NCBI GenBank assembly: GCA_040954595.2
Contig: CM082579.2
Span: 3,720,001-3,784,000, forward strand
Direction of reading: 5' to 3'
DNA: 64,000 bases
Source of the DNA: Balanoglossus misakiensis
Lineage: Eukaryota; Hemichordata
Part shown: in pieces, positions 25,930-35,940 of the stretch
Position numbering within the stretch: position 1 is the stretch's first letter
Layout: every line of letters starts with the position of its first letter
Position numbers and translations under genes: made by a program
Notes under the pieces: generated by a model
What the model saw: only the letters and a program-made list of their open reading frames with translations
Databases searched by the model: none
Told to the model about the DNA's origin: nothing

Positions 25930-25962
25930 AAATAAATCATTTTATGATTGAATGATTTATTT
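25930..25962. repeat. 12-bp perfect inverted repeat
   Basis: Arms AAATAAATCATT (25930-25941) and AATGATTTATTT (25951-25962) are exact reverse complements around a 9-bp loop. It could be a paired binding site or a chance AT-rich hairpin. Confidence 0.7.
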
Positions 25963-26231
25963 AATTTGGCTTCAACAATTTATTTCTGTAGCTTATTGTC
26001 CATATATCGCATTTGCAACTCCATCCCTTGACTTGGAATAGGATTTACTGGCTTCTAAAGGAATAATTTTTGTAAGAAGTGGTGTCACTAAAATTTACCC
26101 ATCTTTCATCAATGAGGTTGAAGTTCATATATCATATTAAAGATGATCATGTCACAAATATGCATCAACTTGACTTCTTACTAGTTAATGTCATCCATAA
26201 ATGTGCCCTTCTAAAATAATAGGAATATAAG

Positions 26232-26273
26232 AATAATATGCATCCAAATTATTAATTTTGGATGCATATTATT
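26232..26273. repeat. 17-bp perfect inverted repeat with ATTAAT loop
   Basis: Arms 26232-26248 (AATAATATGCATCCAAA) and 26257-26273 are exact reverse complements around the 8-bp loop TTATTAAT. Each arm contains ATGCAT. This could be a paired transcription-factor site, a small hairpin or a tiny transposon relic. It lies about 1.3 kb upstream of the TMEM33 start. Confidence 0.75.
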
Positions 26274-27599
26274 ATTATTGTTGTTTGTGTCCCAATCCTC
26301 CTTCCAACACAAGTAAAAACGATGGTTGCTTTAGTTAAAAATTGGTATAACGGTGTGGTGGTGTGAAAGGGGCGTGGCTGTCATGTTATGGCCCAGCGTC
26401 TGTACAGTGTATTCTACAGTAATAGTACATGTTTTAACCTTTTTTCGTGTGCCAAGTGTTAAGTTAGTCTTCACTTTACCTATGTGATATTCAACTCCAC
26501 CGCCAAAAAATCTCAGGAGCAGCAAACAAACTTGCAAAACCTTGTTCACTTTACACTATATGCCAACGTAGCAGACAGCTGCGGCCTGGTTGTTTGACCC
26601 CAGGTGACCCTTGACCCCACGAAATCGTACAATACATGCGCAGTTTTGAATTATTATAATTTCACGTGCGTGCAAGACCCCTGAACTGAAGCAATCGGGC
26701 GACGGCTTTGATAATTAAATTTGTCCATATAAGGAGAGGTAAGAAATATGTATTTTGTTGTGAAGACCATTGATTATTTACACAATATTTGACATCTTGC
26801 TTTCATGTGTTCTAGTTTCATTTTCGCCGGTCATATCATAGCACGACATTTTCTCCCTTGTCATCATCTGTTTTCGACTCGATGCCGGGTGACGTTGTAG
26901 AAATTAAAGCGTTGAGATCCATCGATGCTTTAGTGTCACGATTAATGATACATATGATGTCACCTATATGTGAAATTAAAGCCATCGGACGCTTTATTAC
27001 ACGAGCAGAGCTTGAACATGAATCTTGTAACGTTTGTACGGAATCTATTCCTCAGTAGGTCGCCATTTTGAACAGCGCCCCCAATGATATATGCCCCAAA
27101 ATTATTTTCTGTACTGATCATCCAAGTCAAACTGATTTTAATGCTGTTTAGTATTCCCAAGACCAATAATGTTGTCATAATATCATTTATGAATCATATT
27201 CTCTAGAGATTTTTGATGTGTCATACATATCTATAGATGTTATCTTGTATTTGAACTATTAAAGTCTTGCCATTGTAATGATGGTTCTGTTCCAGACAAT
27301 TGTACTTGATCATGATGTCACAGATCATGATGTGAATATGATACTGTAAAGTGATCGTACCAGATGGCTATCAGGACAGTAACCGCTGTTCAGACATGCC
27401 CCAATCACTGGTCAGGGTTAAGAATATGGAGAGGGTCAGGGTCAGGGTTGGTGATACAGTGACAGGAAATGTCCCACAAACACCAGGTGACTCGACAGAA
27501 ATCGCTGAGTCATCTTCACATCCAGTTTTCCAAGAAAACAGCATAGAAAAAGATGGCTCATCAATTTTTCAGAATTTGACAAACATTTTCATGTAAAAT

Positions 27600-27776
27600 A
27601 TGGACAGTTTCAGATCGAGGGGCAACAAGATGCCGATCATCGAAGAAGTGACGGAGGACGAACCAGAGGTGGGCAGCTCAGCCAGCGGAGGAGGGTCTGC
27701 GGGAGACGCGTCATCCAGCGCTGCCAGCGGAGGGTCTGCTGGGTCAACACCAAGACAGGGAAGTCGCTCTGTATCT
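27600..27776 (+). CDS. TMEM33: TMEM33 exon 1, low-complexity N-terminus
   Basis: Encodes 59 residues: MDSFRSRGNKMPIIEEVTED and then a Gly/Ser/Ala stretch ending SRSVS before gtaagt. A near-repeat of about 20 bases (gccagcggaggnngtctgc) occurs twice. A second possible start is Met 11. Confidence 0.8.
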
Positions 27777-30700
27777 GTAAGTTTCACCATTATTTTTCAT
27801 TCACTCAAACATCAAAATCAAAAGATTTCTAAGCAGTGAAGAACACTGCTGTCCAAAGTTAATTGCAATTTTGATCCTGACATACAAATCCACCAGACCG
27901 AATCACATTCATGCACACATGTATTTTTTTTCTTTCAACAGGACCATATTGTAGCCCACAAAATCGACACAGCTCTGTGGTTGTCCAGACTGTTTACTGT
28001 GATGTGTTGTGTTTTCTTTATTATTCCAATACTTGGGTAAGTCTTTTTTGTGCTTTTGTTAGCAGATAAAAACGCATGATCTGTGTCCCTTCAAAATTAA
28101 TTGTACAGGTTATAGTTGACATTCCTGGGTGCATCCAAATTCGTACACCAGTAACCATGGCAACTAATGACTGTACATCTTCTCCCACGGTTACATATGC
28201 ACAAAAAATTTATCCAGCATTGAAGGCAGAAATTCATTTCTATCAGGTTGAGAGTGCATCACACTGTCCATACTATCAGACGATCACACGCAGAATGTTT
28301 GTTTCTTGCTGTTGCTTGCAGGCCCTCGTTCACCAGCAGTGCGTACCAGCGGGCGCTGATCTGCAACGGTTTGACGAGCGCGCTGAGGCTTCACCAAAGG
28401 CTGCCAAGATTTCAACTGACCCGGGAGTTCTTCGGACGGATGTTGATGGAAGACAGCTGCCACTACATACTCTATTCACTCCTGTTCACCAACAGTTACC
28501 CCATCACACGTATCCTTTTGATGTTGATAAATCCAGCATCTTTACTTTTAAGATTTTCCTTAATTCTGGCTGGGATGGGCATAGTCAAGTACCAGAAACA
28601 TTTCTTCAGACGGAAAACACTGACATCAATCACTCCAACATGTGGCAGGTTTTTTTTTCTGAAATTAAGAATTTAATCAACACCACAACTAGCTCCCAGT
28701 ACCATTCAGAAGCAAATTGTCTCCCAGCAAAAAAATAATTGATGGCAATCTTCCTTCTAATATTTATATGATAAGAATATTATTTCTGTGGTGTGGACAT
28801 GCTTCAGTTCCCAAGGTCGTATCAGTGGCCTGTAATGACAAATTAAACTGTGCTGTTTATTACTTTTTACAAGTAAAAGGCTGTCCGTCTTTGTTTTGAT
28901 AATAATTAGAAAAATAGATTGGCTTGCAGATGACTCGATACCTGTAGAATTTAATATCTGTGAGAATTGTACTGTGAATGCAGCGGCACCAGTTAATGTT
29001 GATTACATGTCTGTCAGAAATGATACTCTTTAGAAGAAATAGATTGAGAGAAAAAATATTATAATCATAAACGAGTTTAGTTTGTGTAATAAACACAGAG
29101 AATAGAATCATAATGTTCATCATCGGCTTTTGTCCTCCGGCAGTTATGCATATCGACTGTTTTTCTGCTTCAGTGAGTGACTAAATTTGTGAAATTTAAC
29201 AGCTAATTCCTGGTTTGAGTCTGAATGAACTTGTGTAATTATTTTGTAGAAGTATTGTACAAAGTTATGAGAGAGTAGCCTTTTGAGAATGGAGAGTTGA
29301 TAACAAGACAATGAAGTGGAATTGTTGTGATGGGGGAGTCGTGTATTGCAGCATTTGAGTTGGGTGAATACGTCTGTAGGCAGTCGGAGGGAGTTTAACG
29401 GATCAGGGTTTTTTTCCAACCAGAAACAAAATGTCACACTGTAAAGCTTCCAATTGATGCAGAGGATTTTGACTGATGTCTCTGTTAGTTTTTGATGAAG
29501 ATAATAAGCTGCCCATATTGTGTTGAGATTGACATCGCAGACCATCACAGTGGCATGGACTCAGGGGTACACTGATCCGTACAAGACATATGTTTAATTT
29601 TATTGTGTGCAGATATTTGATTTAAAAATTAAATTGTGTGCAAGTTGCTCCTGATGTGATCCATAAAGAAAGGGATACGCTCAACTGATGGAAATGTAAT
29701 GGAGGAAATATCACGTGCGAATCACTCTTGATTTCCTGTGCATATCTTCTGTTGTCAAACAAAAAAAAGATATACTCAAGTCCATGTTTTGTGATATTGG
29801 CACCTTTGTTTGGAAACAATAAATAAATCAACGTCAAACATTTTCAACACCGAACGAACTTTCCACCATCAGCCAGGCTGCATGAGAATCTGTATGTAAG
29901 CCGAGCTTATCAGTGTCTATTGTGTTCTGCTAAAGCAAAAGAAACTCATCTATACATTTTCCCCCTTTTGAGTAAGTTGGTCCTAACAGAAAGGTTTTTA
30001 ATTTCATCTATCTGTAATTTCCGTAGGGTTTGCTGCTTTGTGTTGTGTCGAATATGTGATACTTCATTGGTGATCGCAAAACACAAAAAAACTGAATTAA
30101 GAGTGAACAGGTGGCCTCCTCTTTGCATTAAAATACTTTGTCGTGTGTTTTTCTTTTTATTCCCCCTTTTGCCTATTTTTTTTCCCTGTGGAACTACTCA
30201 ATAAAAGGTGATCAAATATACGCGTGAACTGTACCGTCTTAGATACGTTTGAATGAATCGTAGAAAATAAAAAAAAGATAGGAAAATAGCAGTGTAAAGT
30301 GGCAATATGGTAAATGTATTAGCCGACACAATGGCACGGGCCGGCCTTTGTGTTTCTGTAGCCGTACGATTGGGTTTGAAAATCCTTTTCAACTTACTTT
30401 TCTGTCAAACTGATGAAAATAATGCCACATTTAGGAAAGTTTTTGAGGCATGAAATTGAATTGTAAATGGCTAAGTAGCAGGGCCGGGCCAGCTTTTGTG
30501 TGTTCGTGTACACGGCAGAATAGCATGGGACCTTTACAATGGTGGTATTAGGGTACTCGGCAGCCAGGCTGATGTCTTCATTGAAATAAATTCATTTTCA
30601 GGGGGGAATAATGGATATAAAAAAATCGAATTTGAGATGTGGCTACAAAATGTGCAAGATGGTCTCGTCATTATGTTCTTTTTACCCCCTTGTGTTGTTA

Positions 30701-32008
30701 AAGTCGGGCAGTGAAATCATTAGAGAATGGTTCAGGGATTGCGTTGTTTTGGAACTCCAGATCAGCTGTCAAAACAAGGAGTTTATCATAAACACGGGGT
30801 CACTAATCATGCAGCAGGCTTAATATTTTTCGATGCCCTTTGTGAAGAGTAAAAAATTGACAGAAATGCTATGGAAAAGTGCAACAACATCCTTTCATGT
30901 ACAGTATTTCCATCTCATTGTTCACACTTACAAATACATATTTTTTCAGTATTTTTTCTACTGAAGCATTACAAATAAAATTCCCAATATTTAGTTTATC
31001 AAGACAACCAATATGTGTGCAGTCAGCGTTGTTATTATGTGACACTGAATTCAGGTGTAAATTCTCTCTACAAGGGCTGTGTGTGGTTCAGGAATATTAA
31101 GAACTGTTTCAATGAAACATCTTTTGCATTGTCAAAATCCTTAACATTTGTCTACAGTGGTGTTGACCCCAGTGTTGTTGTATGCTTTGCTGCATTCGGC
31201 TGGTTATACGAAGTTACTCCTCAATGTAAGTTCAAACTGGTGTCAGTAGAGTAAAACCTGTCTAAACGTACAGACTCAGTCACTTGGCCCAAGTTCATTG
31301 CTACTCTAACCTATGACCCGTGACCTGTAACCCTGTATCTTCTGATTTTCTTCCAGTTGCATGGTGAGACATCGTTTCAGTTTGTGCGACGTCTGATAGA
31401 GAAGCTGTCGGCCAACCAACAGCAGCTGTTTAGATTTATAGCGCTTAACGAGATCATCATAATGCCATGCTTAATTGTCATGATATTTCTGTAAGTTTGA
31501 GACTCATTATAGAACTTTCTTTTTTTAAGAAGACATGGCACGAGTTAGTGCATAGCAGTGTGTATATCTTCAGTGAAAAATCGTTCATCTCTTCAAAGTA
31601 CATTCACTTTTATTTACCCCTCCTTTTTTCATTTCAGAGGTAAATCTTCACTATTGTTACCATTTGTTTACTACCGGTTTCTGACGCTGCGTTATTCATC
31701 GAGACGAAACCCGTACTGCAGGTGAGTGATCTGTGAAAAGTACTGAAGTGAATGACAGATTTACTAGTTGATGCTTGCCAAGATCCTGATTATTTTCATT
31801 TGATGAATTGCATTGGAAGTCCTTGTTTTAAAGTTACTGGTATTTTTGCCTTCACAGAATCATGTTCTACGAAATGAGAGTGGTGTGCGAAAACTACAGC
31901 CGACAGCCGAGCTGTCCGGGATTCCTGCGAGCCTTGATCACCAAAGGCATCAGTTTCATCGAAAAGTTCGCCCCGCCAACAGAACCGGCACCTGCGGCAC
32001 AAAGCTGA
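27600..32008 (+). CDS. TMEM33: TMEM33 (Pom33/Kr-h2 family) ER membrane protein, seven exons
   Basis: Multi-pass protein of the endoplasmic reticulum and nuclear envelope, linked in other species to ER tubule shape, stress signalling and nuclear pore assembly. Exons: 27600-27776, 27942-28036, 28322-28509, 31158-31225, 31357-31490, 31638-31721 and 31858-32008. All join in frame (phases 0, 2, 1, 0, 2, 2), giving 298 residues against 247 in human. Near-identical blocks to human include KIDTALWLSRLFTV, LTSALRLHQRLPRFQL, MEDSCHYILYSLLFTNSYP, EKLSANQQ and YYRFLTLRYSSRRNPYCR. Hydrophobic segments lie in exons 2, 3-4 and 5-6. The start at 27600 has A at -3 and G at +4, and an in-frame stop lies just upstream. 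The first ~60 residues are an acidic then Gly/Ser-rich extension that human lacks. The C-terminus FAPPTEPAPAAQS is also longer. Confidence 0.95.
27942..28036 (+). CDS. TMEM33: TMEM33 exon 2, first membrane segment
   Basis: Encodes DHIVAHKIDTALWLSRLFTV and a hydrophobic run to IIPILG. Acceptor tttcaacag, donor gtaagt, phase 2. Confidence 0.95.
28322..28509 (+). CDS. TMEM33: TMEM33 exon 3
   Basis: Encodes PSFTSSAYQRALICNGLTSA through LYSLLFTNSYPIT. Acceptor ttgcag, donor gtatcc (weak after gtat), phase 1. Confidence 0.95.
28510..31157 (+). other. TMEM33 intron 3 (2.6 kb)
   Basis: The only long intron of this gene. I see no other gene or repeat in it; minus-strand frames (for example 29144-29548) have no recognisable family. 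Confidence 0.8.
31158..31225 (+). CDS. TMEM33: TMEM33 exon 4 (68 nt)
   Basis: A small exon encoding VLTPVLLYALLHSAGYTKLL after completing a Leu codon. It matches human FPVLLFSLLHAATYTKKVL. Acceptor tctacag, donor gtaagt, phase 0. It follows a 2.6-kb intron and is easily missed. Confidence 0.92.
31357..31490 (+). CDS. TMEM33: TMEM33 exon 5
   Basis: Encodes LHGETSFQFVRRLIEKLSAN through ALNEIIIMPCLIVMIF. Acceptor ttccag, donor gtaagt, phase 2. Confidence 0.95.
31638..31721 (+). CDS. TMEM33: TMEM33 exon 6
   Basis: Encodes GKSSLLLPFVYYRFLTLRYS and SRRNPYC, the most conserved block of the family. Acceptor atttcag, donor gtgagt, phase 2. Confidence 0.96.
31858..32008 (+). CDS. TMEM33: TMEM33 exon 7 and stop
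   Basis: Encodes IMFYEMRVVCENYSRQPSCP, then GISFIEKFAPPTEPAPAAQS and TGA at 32006-32008. Acceptor ttcacag. Confidence 0.94.
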
Positions 32009-32635
32009 GGACACCACAGCGTCAATTTGTTTCAATTCACAAAAATTGCTGATACGTTTGCACACTAGCAGTCACTATTCAGTGCTTACGGCATGCAGTT
32101 CCTTGGGAGTGTACCGCACCTCGGTCTGCGGTTCTGCACAGAATATCAGTAAAAGAAAGTTACCTCGAAATAATCAAAGCATTAAATTGTCACTGACACT
32201 TACTTGGTTGACTTAAATCAGACTTCAGAAATCAAGAAAAATAATTATGAGTCACAATTTTTGCATATTAAAACAAATCACTTCAAGTAAGTGTTTGAAA
32301 TCCAATATGGCTGCCAGCTTGTTTTTCTGAATTTTGAGTGGGTGATTCTTTTTGCTATAAACAAGATGGTGAACATGACATAATTTTAGAGACGCCGCCA
32401 CAACGGCAAATAATCTGTATTTAAGGTGCAATTGTTGAATTCTTAAATGTAGTGTAGTTTTTTCGCTGTGTTTTTGCGATTGATTTTCAGTATGGTGAGG
32501 TTTTCTTATAACTACTTCTAAATGTCAAGTGCATAATTTCTGAAGATGGCAGACAGCTTGTACTCCCCTTGAGAAATTCATGAATATGAACAAGACAGAT
32601 TATTTTCTACTTCTGAAAGTTTGTCAAAGTGCAAT

Positions 32636-32641
32636 AATAAA
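32636..32641 (+). terminator. Candidate polyadenylation signal of TMEM33
   Basis: AATAAA about 630 bp past the stop codon. A second AATAAA lies near 32740. Which is used, if either, cannot be told without transcripts. Confidence 0.35.
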
Positions 32642-34088
32642 GATCTGCCAATGGTACTATGATGATACATTTAGTTGGGGAAGTTTACGGCCGGGTAAGA
32701 AATGGGCAGCTTTTCATATTAAACCCCTAAAATTCATTAAATAAAATGGGATTTCGGAAGAATCTGTACCTGGTCATTTCCTAAATATTTAAATATAGAA
32801 AACAGAAAAGATTAAAATGTACTTTGTAAATTGCCAATTTTTTTCCTATCTCATGATATGTAATTGTGTGTTGCATTTTTTGTATATGTCCAGTTGTTAT
32901 TGTTTGTAACATCATAGAATGCAAATACACCAGATCATTATTGACTTGTATTGCAATGTGTCATGTGTATTTTGTTGTGAGAGACGCGCATGTGTGTGTG
33001 TTTGCCTATGATCAAGACAACCACTGGTCTGTTCTGCCCATTTCATAAATTACAGCCAATCACATTTGAGGAAGTTGGTAGTGGCTTTGTAACATTGCCT
33101 CTGATTGGTCATGTACTTTGTTCACCATCAGTGCATCCATCTCCCCTATATCTATCACACAACAAGACCAAACTATTTACAAAGTATATCTTTTTATTTG
33201 TGATTGTGTACTTATAAATTAAAATCCATAAAATATGAGTGTGTCTCTAGAGTTTTTAAATGGGATATTTTTAGCTCTGTGGGAACTGAACAAGAGAGCC
33301 ATCCTAATTCTGAAATTCAATTGGTCAAATATAGCTCTCCTTGAGAGCCTTAACGGTCATGTTTGCAAACTTGATAGGGAGTACAAAACTAAATAAACAC
33401 TGCAAGTTAAAAATACCAGTATTAGCAAAGGAAAAAAATATTTCTTCTGAAAAACATATATCACAAACCTACACAATAGGTATATGAAAACTCTACTAAC
33501 TTGCAAAAAAACTCCAACAGGAAAAATATAAATGCTAACACACCCTAAAATCAATGAATCCCACTGCATCAAGGGATATATCTACAGCAAGGGATTCTGG
33601 GAATGCTTGAAAATATAGACAGTACTGACCTGAGTTCTAATATAAAATAATTTGACACGGCAGTTTACGGATAAAAAAAAGAGATCACGCTATTTCTTTT
33701 TAGCTTTCATAAAATGTAGTTCACAAAAAAAAAATTCTCAGAATATCTATGAAAGTTTGAAACATGCACTTTATTTCTTCAGATTTGTGAAGTATATGCT
33801 AACCATGTCAACTTCCAGTACTGATGTTAGGAAAAACAGGAAAGGGGTAACTTAAATTACAGAAAACAGAATATCTTTTTTTTTGTTCGTGCCCTAAAAG
33901 TTTGGGCTTAATTTTCCTCATAATATCTTGGATAGGCTTGTCAGTGGAAATGAAGGCTGGTGTATTTCTTTTCATTCAAGGTGAGGCTTGTCTAAAAATC
34001 AGACTGTACACACGCATCAATCGGAGTGAGCTTAAGTACGGTAGTTATGGAGTTATATCTTTTTCTACGCAGAGGCTGCTGAGCATGC

Positions 34089-34232
34089 ATGTATGTATGC
34101 ATCTGTCTGTCGGTCTGTCTGTCTTTGTCTATGCCTGCCTGCCTGCCTGCCGACATGTGTCTGTCTGTCTCGGTCTGCCTACCTGTTTGCCTAACCATGT
34201 ATGCCTGTCTAAATCTACGTGCCTGTCTTTCC
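34089..34232. repeat. Degenerate (CTGT)n/(CTGC)n tetranucleotide repeat
   Basis: Many CTGT, CTGC and CCTG units with interruptions over about 140 bp. The open frames through it on both strands come from the repeat. Confidence 0.8.
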
Positions 34233-35761
34233 AATGTAAGAGCCTGCCGTCACACAAGTCGCAAACGGCCGACCATAAGAAAGTATTGCTGCCTATTAAC
34301 TAATGAAGTCTGTGGTCTGTACAGTAAGAAGTGATAGGAAACACAGAACCAGGTGAAGTTAATAATATGCAATAAATACTTCATGTGACTATATATACAA
34401 GCTGTTGCTGATGTATAGAAAAACACGCCCACGAAAAATGTGTACCTGTCGGAGGGCCATCCAACCGAAAAAGAGCTTTTCATGACCCTTAGCACACATT
34501 CCTGTCGTGAAAATTCTGTCAACTTGTCCTCGAAATGTCAGATATGCCATACTTCCTTTACATGCATATATCGCGCAGACACAAGCACAAGACATGATTT
34601 TATTTTGTTTGGCTAGTCTCGAGGGCACAAATCGAATAATATCACTAGCGTGTTTTTTTCACTTCTGCATGCATGGAAGTGACCCTTTTTGATGTGAAAA
34701 TTAATAAGTAATGAGTGTGAACCTATACGACGCGTCATACACGTGTCACACACACCTCTGGGACAGGCAATCGGAGAAAGAAAACATGTTTTGATTTTCT
34801 CCATTCTCTGGCATTGGGATGGGACAAGTGCACCTTTTGATAAGGCGTTGCATCCAGAGACTAGTGTGAATCACGAATTCCAATAAAGAAATACGAAATG
34901 TGAGGATTTTTTAATTCGTCAGAACGCAGTTATCACACGCCTTGCTCACTGTAGGGTGCGTGCTGCAGTTGATATGTATGAAAGCGAGTTCATCGCGATC
35001 AGGTATCGCAAAAAAGCGTTCCCCCAAGGGTGGGATCTGCTACAGAACTTGAGGATCAATTCTGAAATGGATATTGATTTGAGAGCTATGAATTTTGATG
35101 ATTTCCACCACAAGAGACAATGTCCACACTAAAACTGATTGCTTTTCTACTTTGTAGACTGCTTATGACACACAAGGAAGAATAAAGAACAAAACTGTTG
35201 AATTTGTTTGGAAGTGCATGGAAGACATGAGGAAAAGGGTCGAATACTCCACAAAGTCTATGAAAGACACAATCCTACATTTAAGCGACTCACATTTGGA
35301 GAAAAAAAAACATAATTATATCTATCAGGCAAATAAAATAAGTTTTCATATTTCATCTAATTTTAGGTTATGTTTGAACAGCATTAAAGTTCTGCTGGAG
35401 GTAGTATTTGTACAAAATATCAAAAATTTCTTTTCTTTTTTTTCTCATTTTATATATGCTGGAAATGGTGAAGTACTGTCAGGTGAACGGGAGGCTTGGA
35501 ATCAAAGGTAAAAAGTGTGATCTCAGCACAAGGCAAAGAATTTGGTCTCGGCTTTACAAGTCTGCAGTGGTGAACTGTGATTGTAATACTTGGTAAAGGA
35601 AAAAAACTGAGACGTCTGGGGAAAGGTCCCATTGATATTAAGACAAGCTGCGATTTCCAGTTTGTCAAGAAAATCTTTTTAAAACGAGTGATGGAAACTT
35701 CTGTTGTGATATTACAGTCCACGTCAAGAGATGAGTGGTGATATCATAAGTAGCATGGCCC

Positions 35762-35940
35762 TCAATCTTCGTCTTCGATGTCTGCCATGTCATCTTCATT
35801 GTCTTCGTTGCCGTTGTCGATGTCTTCCTCGCTCCCTCGGTTTTCTTCTCCTTGTCCGTCCATTCTGTATGGAGGATACTCCATGTGGCCGTTCTTGGCG
35901 AGGAAGTTCTCCGTGAAGCTCTGAAGACTTCCCCTTATGT
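35762..35940 (-). CDS. dac: dac last exon, acidic tail and stop
   Basis: Reads (D)IRGSLQSFTENFLAKNGHME, then a Tyr/Pro patch and a 30-residue Asp/Glu/Asn-rich end before TGA at 35764-35762. Acceptor cttttcag. The acidic tail is not like the human ending. Confidence 0.88.

Larger units (their letters stand above)
23544..27599. promoter_or_regulatory. Divergent upstream region shared by MAT2B and TMEM33
   Basis: About 4 kb between two genes read outward from it, so both promoters must lie here. It holds a C run (23600-23618), an ATCAT-rich patch near 24680-24750 and two strong inverted repeats (25930-25962, 26232-26273). A short plus-strand frame at 26858-27058 is not like any family. No core promoter could be fixed. 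In-frame TAA at 27594-27596 closes the frame just before the TMEM33 start. Confidence 0.5.
32009..35761. other. Tail-to-tail intergenic region, TMEM33 and dachshund 3' UTRs
   Basis: Both neighbouring genes end toward this stretch, so each end is probably 3' UTR. The middle holds a CTGT/CTGC-type repeat (34089-34232). No coding region is supported. Confidence 0.6.

Noticed and set aside
33902-34334. Open frames on both strands with repeated Cys-Leu-Ser or Arg-Gln-Thr
   Set aside because: They come from the CTGT/CTGC tetranucleotide repeat.
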